Shown: piece by piece, positions 28,656 to 33,793 of the stretch
Layout: each line of letters begins with the position of its first letter
Numbering within the stretch: the first letter of the stretch is position 1
NCBI GenBank assembly: GCA_017937865.1
Contig: JAGBCU010000045.1
Span: forward strand, 18,614 to 82,613
Length of the DNA: 64,000 nt
Reading direction: 5' to 3'
From: Clostridia bacterium
Lineage (GTDB): Bacteria > Bacillota > Clostridia > Oscillospirales > Acutalibacteraceae
The notes under the pieces: model-generated
What the model was told of the DNA's origin: nothing
What the model saw: only the letters and a program-made list of their open reading frames with translations
Database searches by the model: none
Translations under genes and position numbers: made by a program

Positions 28656-29570
28656 TCAGCAGAATTTTGCTTTTGCTTCGGTAATCATTTCGTTAACCTT
28701 TGCGGCAAGGGGCTTGCTTTCTTCTTTAAGCTGAGCAAGTGGCTTTCTTGCATCACCTATATCAATACCCTGTAAACGAAGAACCTCTTTTGCAGCGGCA
28801 TACATATTACATTTACAAGCACACATAGCGTAAATGATTTCGTTAATTGCGTACTGAATTTCTCTTGCTTCGTTGAGTTTGCCTGCTTTAATAAGCTCGT
28901 CGCATTTAAGGAAAAGCTCGGGCATAACGCCGTATGTACCGCCGATACCGCCTTCAGCACCGATTGCACGGCCTGCAACGAACTGCTCGTCGGGACCGTT
29001 GAAAACAACGATATCGTCGCCACCCTCAGCCTTGAACATCTGAATATCCTGTGTGGGCATTGATGAGTTTTTAACACCGATTACGCGGGGATTTTTAAGC
29101 ATTTCTTTGAAAAGAGGCATTGTAAGAGAAACGCCTGCAAGCTGGGGAATGTTGTAAATAACGAAATCTGTGTTGGGTGCGGCTGATGAAATGTCGTTCC
29201 AATACTGAGCGATAGATTCTTCGGGAAGCTTGAAATAAATAGGGGGGATAGATGCGATAGCATCAACACCTAAGCTTTCAGCGTGGGCGGCAAGCTCCAT
29301 AGAATCAGCGGTGTTGTTGCAAGCAACGTGGGCGATAATTGTCATTTTGCCCTTTGCAACCTCCATAACAGACTCTAAAATCAATTTTCTTTCTTCCTTG
29401 CTCTGGTAAATGCATTCACCTGAAGAACCGCAAACGTAAAGACCCTTAACGCCTTTATCGAGTAAGAATTTTGCAAAAGCCTTTGTTCTTTCGGGGCTTA
29501 CGCTACCGTCATCATTGTAGCAAGCATAAAAAGCAGGGATTATGCCGTGGTATTTAGTAAGATTTCTCAT
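28656..29570 (-). CDS. nanA: N-acetylneuraminate lyase-like aldolase (DapA/NanA family)
   Basis: About 304 residues, the normal family length. Class I aldolase TIM barrel: GSSGECIYQSKEERK, the catalytic tyrosine in VIYNIPQLAGVSL and the Schiff-base lysine in RVIGVKNSS. YNIP and IAHVACNNTADSMELA are closer to NanA than to DapA. It would split sialic acid or a related 2-keto-3-deoxy sugar to pyruvate and an aldose. The ATG at 29570 (MRNLTKYHGIIPA) is the conserved start. It faces the glycosidase genes and probably belongs to the same sugar-use locus; other 2-keto acid substrates cannot be excluded. Confidence 0.82.
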   Translation of the reverse strand: MRNLTKYHGIIPAFYACYNDDGSVSPERTKAFAKFLLDKGVKGLYVCGSSGECIYQSKEERKLILESVMEVAKGKMTIIAHVACNNTADSMELAAHAESLGVDAIASIPPIYFKLPEESIAQYWNDISSAAPNTDFVIYNIPQLAGVSLTMPLFKEMLKNPRVIGVKNSSMPTQDIQMFKAEGGDDIVVFNGPDEQFVAGRAIGAEGGIGGTYGVMPELFLKCDELIKAGKLNEAREIQYAINEIIYAMCACKCNMYAAAKEVLRLQGIDIGDARKPLAQLKEESKPLAAKVNEMITEAKAKFC

Positions 29571-29654
29571 TTTATCATAGCCTTTCATATTATTTGAGTA
29601 GGGCTTTATGAAGTAAAACACAAAGACTTACCCGTAATATATAAATACACTGAA

Positions 29655-29683
29655 AATATAACACATTTTTAAAAGGTTGTCTA
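29655..29683 (-). promoter_or_regulatory. Sigma-A promoter of the aldolase gene
   Basis: On the - strand: TAGACA, 17-base spacer, TATATT, about 85 bases before the start codon. Confidence 0.65.
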
Positions 29684-29726
29684 CACTTATTTAAGGCTTA
29701 AAACTGTAGAAATGTTGAAATTAATA

Positions 29727-29735
29727 TGATATAAT
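29727..29735 (+). promoter_or_regulatory. Extended -10 promoter of the methyltransferase gene
   Basis: TGATATAAT with a perfect -10; the -35 region (TAGAAA, 17-base spacing) is weak. It lies back to back with the aldolase promoter. Confidence 0.55.
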
Positions 29736-29773
29736 CGCAAAAGATTGTTTTCATTAATGAGGTAAAATATCAA

Positions 29774-30373
29774 ATGGATAAAAAGCAGGTTGCAGAATAT
29801 TTTGATAATATGGCTGACGTTTGGGATATTAATATGATAAAAATTCAGCCGAAAATAGATGAGATACTTGATAGGGCGGGGGTAACCGAGGGGAAATACG
29901 TGCTTGACGTTGCCTGTGGCACGGGTGTTTTGATATCCGATTACGTAAAAAGAAAAGTAAGTAAATGTGTTGCGATTGATATATCAGATAAAATGATAGA
30001 AAAAGCGAAAAGTAAATTCAGCCAATATGAAAACGTTGAGTTTTTATGCGGAGATGCTGAAGTCTTTGATTTTAAAGATAAGTTCGATTGCATTGTGATT
30101 TATAATGCATTTCCCCATTTTGTTGACAGGGACAAGCTTTTTAAAAATCTTTCAAAATGCCTTAAACCCGACGGTAGAATTACTGTTGCTCACGGTATGG
30201 GAAGAGAAGCTCTTTTAAAGCATCATTCGGGAAGTGCGAAAAACGTTTCAACCGTTCTTCCTGAAATTGAAGAAATGACTGACTTAATGAGTGATTATTT
30301 TGACGTTGACGTAAGCATTTCCACAGATGATATTTACATAGCTTCTGCGAAAAAATGTCAGGATAGCATTTGA
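29774..30373 (+). CDS. Class I SAM-dependent methyltransferase
   Basis: 199 residues. Motif I VLDVACGTGVLI, acidic ending of beta-2 in CVAIDISDKMIEKA, CGDAEVFDF and IVIYNAFPHF give the class I fold. The start FDNMADVWD is common in methyltransferases of the UbiE/Methyltransf_11 group. Substrate unknown. It stands as a single gene before a dead MATE remnant. Confidence 0.82.
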   Translation: MDKKQVAEYFDNMADVWDINMIKIQPKIDEILDRAGVTEGKYVLDVACGTGVLISDYVKRKVSKCVAIDISDKMIEKAKSKFSQYENVEFLCGDAEVFDFKDKFDCIVIYNAFPHFVDRDKLFKNLSKCLKPDGRITVAHGMGREALLKHHSGSAKNVSTVLPEIEEMTDLMSDYFDVDVSISTDDIYIASAKKCQDSI

Positions 30374-30379
30374 ATTTAG

Positions 30380-30622
30380 TATAATTTTTGCTTTATAGGT
30401 TATTTTAACGGCTGCGGTAATACAAAATTCGTTATGGTGCAAGGGAGTATCGGCGGTATTTGCGTAAGGCTTCCTGTTTCTTGGTTAATGAGTAAAAGCG
30501 TACCCTTTTCCCTTTTTCACATAGGTCTTGCAACACCTATATCTACAACCGTACAAATTATTTTATGCATAAGCTTTTTTGTAATTATGCAAAGGGTGAA
30601 TAAGCATAAGTTTATTCATTAA
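30380..30622 (+). pseudogene. C-terminal remnant of a MATE efflux transporter
   Basis: Open frame of 80 codons without a usable start at its head. It reads FIGYFNGCGNTKFVMVQG, RLPVSWLMSK and HIGLATPISTTVQIILC, the pattern of the last membrane segments of MATE-family drug/Na+ antiporters (GYFNG...T...P.S...P.ST). A full MATE is about 450 residues; the upstream five-sixths is missing and the preceding bases belong to the methyltransferase. The ATG at 30434 is internal and without a binding site. Confidence 0.7.
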
Positions 30623-30670
30623 AAAACGCCTCGATTTTTACTTTTAAGTATCAGTTGTGTACATAAATAA

Positions 30671-30711
30671 TCTTACGAAATCTTAATTTGATTTATATGC
30701 TTTATTATGAT
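30671..30711 (+). promoter_or_regulatory. Regulator-gene promoter with tandem TCTTA operator
   Basis: TCTTA at 30671 and again at 30681, 10 bp apart (TCTTACGAAATCTTAA), as expected for an OmpR/PhoB-type dimer binding tandem half-sites. A possible -10 TATGAT lies at 30706-30711 with a poor -35. The same motif occurs before the ABC ATPase gene (32985), suggesting autoregulation. Confidence 0.55.
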
Positions 30712-30733
30712 ATTTTAATTGTAGGGTGATTAA

Positions 30734-31396
30734 ATGTCTGTAAAAATTCTTGTAATCGAAGACGATGCTTTTCTTCGTGACGGGCTTTGCGAAATGCTGA
30801 AAAAAGAGGGCTACAACGTTGTTACTGCGGGAACAATTGATGATGCAAAGGAATGCTTTTTAAAAGAACACTTTAATCTTGTTATTCTTGACGTTATGCT
30901 TCCCGACGGAAACGGCTTTGATATGTGTGCTTTTATCCGTTCGAAAAATGAAAACGTTCCCATACTGTTTTTAACCGCCTGCGATGATGAGGTTCAAGTG
31001 GTAAGAGGTCTTGATGCAGGTGCAGACGATTACGTTACAAAGCCATTTAAGCTCTTGGAATTACTTTCAAGAATACGGGCTCTTTTAAGAAGAAGTAAAG
31101 CTTCTGTTTACAACTGCGAAAATATTTCTGTCGATATAAACACAATGACTGTTAAACGTGACGGTGAAAACATTTTTGTTACACCTACTGAATTTCAGAT
31201 TCTTTCTGCGCTTATAAGAAACAGCGGTGTTATTGTTACAAGGTCTGTTTTGCTTGAAAATATATGGGACGAGGGTGGCTCGTTTATTGACGATAACACT
31301 CTTTCTGTTCATATAAGCAGACTTCGTGAGAAAATAGGTGCGGAGCATGTAGTAACAGTGAGAGGTATCGGCTACAGATGGGAGGATTCACAATGA
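30734..31396 (+). CDS. OmpR/PhoB-family response regulator
   Basis: 220 residues. Receiver domain: acidic pair EDD near the N-terminus, phospho-acceptor aspartate in LVILDVMLPDG, conserved Thr and Lys in FLTACDD and DDYVTKPF. Linker at about 120, then a winged-helix DNA-binding domain ending SVHISRLREKIG...TVRGIGYRWE. The next gene is its kinase (ATGA overlap). It likely controls the ABC module downstream through the TCTTA repeats. Confidence 0.93.
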   Translation: MSVKILVIEDDAFLRDGLCEMLKKEGYNVVTAGTIDDAKECFLKEHFNLVILDVMLPDGNGFDMCAFIRSKNENVPILFLTACDDEVQVVRGLDAGADDYVTKPFKLLELLSRIRALLRRSKASVYNCENISVDINTMTVKRDGENIFVTPTEFQILSALIRNSGVIVTRSVLLENIWDEGGSFIDDNTLSVHISRLREKIGAEHVVTVRGIGYRWEDSQ

Positions 31397-32298
31397 GTCC
31401 TTTGGAAATCTGTCTTATTATTTTTGTTTGCTTATTGCTTTTTGTTGTTCTTGTTTTGAGTGTTTTGCTTACTAAAAACAAAAGAAATGTGAAAAAGCTT
31501 ACCAAAAGTATCAACAAATATCTTGAAAAAGGTGAGCTGACAAAATTCAGTACAAAAGACGATAGCTTTGCGCCTCTTCAGAATGCGGTTTGCGATTTGG
31601 AAAATGCTCTTGAAGTGCAAAAGCAAAACACTGAGTCCGAAACTAAAAAGAATACTGATTTTATTGCAGATGTTTCTCACCAGTTAAAAACTCCTCTTGC
31701 AGGACTTCGCCTTTATCTTGAAATGGATAATGCTCAGAATCCTACGGAGCATACAGAAAAAGAATTTCAACTTGTGGAGAAAACTGAAGAGCTTGTTGCA
31801 AAGCTTTTACGCCTTGAAAAGATAAAGAGCGATACATACGTTATGGATTTTCAGTTTTATGAAATCAGCGAAATCCTTAAAAGCATACTCCTTGATATGA
31901 AGCATATTTTTCCTGAAAAGCAGTTCGGTGTTGTCGGCAAAAGCCGAATGAGATGTGATAAGGAATGGCTGACAGAAGCCTTGGGAAATGTTATTAAAAA
32001 CGCCTGCGAGCATACGGATAACAATGGCGAAATCAATATAACCATTGAAGAAAATGAACGCTCCACTATTGTTGCTGTTTCAGATAACGGTGGCGGTGTA
32101 GATAAAGACGATGTTGGTAAGCTTTTCAAAAGATTTCACCGTACAAAAAATGCTAAACCTCAAAGTGCAGGAATCGGTCTTGCTATTACAAAAGCTATAA
32201 TTGAAAAGCATCACGGAACAATAAGTGCGGTAAATACTTCAAAGGGTCTTGAGGTTGTTATGTGCTTTCCGAAAATTGATGGGTATCAGGCTATTTGA
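31393..32298 (+). CDS. Sensor histidine kinase with a single N-terminal membrane segment
   Basis: About 301 residues. The ATG at 31393 follows GGGAGG by 8 bases and overlaps the regulator stop. One membrane helix (residues 5-27) with almost no external part, a short linker, then H-box FIADVSHQLKTPL, N-box GNVIKNACEH, G1 DNGGGVD, F-box FKRFH and G2 AGIGLAI. With no external sensor domain it probably senses through its membrane partners, as in kinases paired with FtsX-type ABC transporters (VncS/BceS-like). Confidence 0.92.
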   Translation: MSPLEICLIIFVCLLLFVVLVLSVLLTKNKRNVKKLTKSINKYLEKGELTKFSTKDDSFAPLQNAVCDLENALEVQKQNTESETKKNTDFIADVSHQLKTPLAGLRLYLEMDNAQNPTEHTEKEFQLVEKTEELVAKLLRLEKIKSDTYVMDFQFYEISEILKSILLDMKHIFPEKQFGVVGKSRMRCDKEWLTEALGNVIKNACEHTDNNGEINITIEENERSTIVAVSDNGGGVDKDDVGKLFKRFHRTKNAKPQSAGIGLAITKAIIEKHHGTISAVNTSKGLEVVMCFPKIDGYQAI

Positions 32299-32299
32299 T

Positions 32300-32494
32300 T
32301 GCCAAGTATAACTTGGCAGCGATATAAATCCTTACGGATTTGCGATATATCCGATGATGCGATATACCTACGGTGCGATATGTGCCTGACGGCACGAGAA
32401 AGAGGATTTATATCATATCGCATTTGCGGAGCAAATATATCGCAATCGACAACATGTCGATTATATCGCATTTTGTGTGAACAAAATATATCGC
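32300..32494 (+). repeat. Heptamer/hairpin array: four GCGATAT then four ATATCGC
   Basis: Starts two bases after the kinase stop codon with hairpin TGCCAAGT-ATA-ACTTGGCA. GCGATAT follows at 32319, 32342, 32359 and 32375, and its reverse complement ATATCGC at 32415, 32437, 32463 and 32488. Every gap within each half is itself a perfect small hairpin: AAATCC-TTAC-GGATTT, ATC-CGAT-GAT, ACC-TAC-GGT, then ATTTGC-GGA-GCAAAT, AATCGAC-AACAT-GTCGATT, ATTTTGT-GTGA-ACAAAAT; GTGCC-TGAC-GGCAC ends the left half. Left and right heptamers can pair in order, giving three stacked four-way junctions. The ribosome binding site of the next gene begins just after the last heptamer. Confidence 0.9.
32308..32401 (+). 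repeat. 94-bp direct repeat, copy 1 (left half of the hairpin array)
   Basis: Identical by reading to 32853-32946. It runs from the loop of the first hairpin to GAGAAA after the GTGCC-TGAC-GGCAC hairpin. Copy 1 then continues into the right half of the array. Confidence 0.9.
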
Positions 32495-32508
32495 AGAGAG
32501 GAAATTTT

Positions 32509-32856
32509 ATGGATAACAAAACAATCAAAGAATTAGCAATAGAGCTGACAGTTGAAATAACGACTGTTTGCGATAATATAAAAGGACGAAACGTCTATGT
32601 TAATCAACTTTTAAGGGCGTGTTCATCCATAGGTGCAAATTCTCACGAAGCCAAATATGCTCAAAGTCGTGCTGATTTCATACACAAAATGGAAATCGCT
32701 TTAAAAGAAACATATGAAACAGAGTATTGGCTTGAAATACTTTATAAAGTGAAATCAATAGATGTTGAAATGTATAAGAGTCTTAATAATAAGTGCGGTA
32801 CAATTCGTAGAAAGCTTATAGCATCAATAACAACAGCAAAAAACAATCAAAAATAA
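32509..32856 (+). CDS. Four-helix-bundle protein, S23 / 23S rRNA intervening-sequence family
   Basis: 115 residues. The ATG at 32509 has GAGAGG 7 bases upstream; frames extended further upstream only translate the hairpin array. The sequence matches the S23/IVP family: short helix, IKGRNVYVNQLLRACSSIGANSHEA, SRADFIHKMEIALKETYETEYWLEIL, and a lysine/arginine-rich last helix. The family includes proteins encoded in 23S rRNA intervening sequences and the Avd accessory protein of diversity-generating retroelements; Avd is a basic pentamer that binds nucleic acid. No reverse transcriptase or rRNA gene is nearby. The gene lies between the right half of the hairpin array and a second copy of the left half. 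Confidence 0.88.
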   Translation: MDNKTIKELAIELTVEITTVCDNIKGRNVYVNQLLRACSSIGANSHEAKYAQSRADFIHKMEIALKETYETEYWLEILYKVKSIDVEMYKSLNNKCGTIRRKLIASITTAKNNQK

Positions 32857-32946
32857 CTTGGCAGCGATATAAATCCTTACGGATTTGCGATATATCCGAT
32901 GATGCGATATACCTACGGTGCGATATGTGCCTGACGGCACGAGAAA
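32853..32946 (+). repeat. 94-bp direct repeat, copy 2
   Basis: Begins inside the last bases of the four-helix-bundle gene (its stop codon is within the repeat edge) and carries four GCGATAT heptamers with their hairpins, but no right half. It lacks the left arm of the first hairpin and abuts the intrinsic terminator at 32945. Confidence 0.9.
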
Positions 32947-32983
32947 AACTCTCCCTTTGGTTTTGCAAAGGGGAGAGTTTTTT
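32945..32983 (+). terminator. Intrinsic terminator, probably of the two-component operon
   Basis: Stem AAAACTCTCCCTTTG / CAAAGGGGAGAGTTTT with a single bulge, short loop and a T-run. The hairpin element sits between the kinase gene and this terminator. Confidence 0.85.
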
Positions 32984-32984
32984 A

Positions 32985-33039
32985 TCTTACGGAATCTTAA
33001 GATAAAAGTCACTTAAAATTAAGATTGGTGTTTTACAAT
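32985..33039 (+). promoter_or_regulatory. ABC-module promoter with tandem TCTTA operator
   Basis: TCTTA at 32985 and 32995 (TCTTACGGAATCTTAA), 15 of 16 bases the same as the site before the regulator gene. The inverted form TTAAGAT occurs twice downstream (32998, 33019). A possible -10 is TACAAT at 33034; no strong -35. This fits an activator-dependent promoter under the upstream response regulator. Confidence 0.5.
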
Positions 33040-33095
33040 AGAGTCAACATAGAGGATTAGTGTTCTCAAAAATCAAATTCAAAGGAGAGTTTTCT

Positions 33096-33779
33096 ATGAA
33101 TATTATCGAATGCAAAAATCTCACAAAGGAGTATTTAAGCGGTGAAAATACGGTTGTGGCACTTAACGATGTGTCATTAGAATTTGAAAAAGGTGAATTT
33201 TGTGCCATAACGGGACCGTCAGGCTCGGGTAAATCAACCTTTCTTCATTGTCTTAGCAGTCTTGAAAATGCCACGTCGGGCGAGGTTATATATAATAATG
33301 AAAGCTTGAAAAAGTATAACGACAATCAGCTTTCTATTTTAAGAAGACGCCGTTTCGGCTTCGTCTTTCAGGCATATAACCTTGTTGAAGAGCTTACGGG
33401 CTATGAGAATATTTTGCTACCCGTTATGCTTGATAAAAAGAAGCCTGATGAGGAGTATTTAAAGAAAATTATAGATATTCTCGGCATTGAAGATAGAGTT
33501 TCTCATCTTCCTTCTGCTCTTTCGGGCGGTCAGCAGCAGAGAATTGCTATTGCAAGAGCACTTGCAAATAAGCCCTCAATTCTTTTTGCAGACGAGCCAA
33601 CGGGTAATCTTGACGGTAAAAGCGGTAGAGAGGTGCTTTCGCTTCTTAAATACGTAAGTAAGGAATTAGGCGTAACTCTTATTCTTGTTACCCACGATTT
33701 ACACGTTGCCGAGCAGGCAGACAGAGTTATAAGAATTGAAGACGGTGCTGTTGTAGAAGACAGTAAATTTAATCAATAA
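33096..33779 (+). CDS. ABC transporter ATPase (MacB/LolD type)
   Basis: About 227 residues. Walker A GPSGSGKST, Q-loop FVFQAYNLVEELTGYENI, signature ALSGGQQQRIAIARAL, Walker B ILFADEPTGNLDG. The EPTGNLD stretch is typical of ATPases that drive FtsX-like permeases (MacB, LolD, BceA). ATG at 33096 is set by AAAGGAGAG 8 bases upstream. It is the only ATPase for three permeases that follow. Confidence 0.93.
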   Translation: MNIIECKNLTKEYLSGENTVVALNDVSLEFEKGEFCAITGPSGSGKSTFLHCLSSLENATSGEVIYNNESLKKYNDNQLSILRRRRFGFVFQAYNLVEELTGYENILLPVMLDKKKPDEEYLKKIIDILGIEDRVSHLPSALSGGQQQRIAIARALANKPSILFADEPTGNLDGKSGREVLSLLKYVSKELGVTLILVTHDLHVAEQADRVIRIEDGAVVEDSKFNQ

Positions 33780-33793
33780 AAGTAAGTAATATT

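Noticed and set aside
30434..30622. A separate 62-residue small protein
   Set aside because: It is the in-frame end of a MATE remnant whose similarity continues upstream of the ATG, with no ribosome binding site.
32319..32494. Could the regularly spaced heptamers be a CRISPR array?
   Set aside because: Units are only 7 bases, spacing is 9-23 bases, the gaps are self-complementary hairpins, the second half is the reverse complement of the first, and no cas gene is near.
32299..32508. Open frame extending the four-helix-bundle gene upstream to 32299
   Set aside because: It translates the hairpin array; the family start and the GAGAGG site place the start at 32509.
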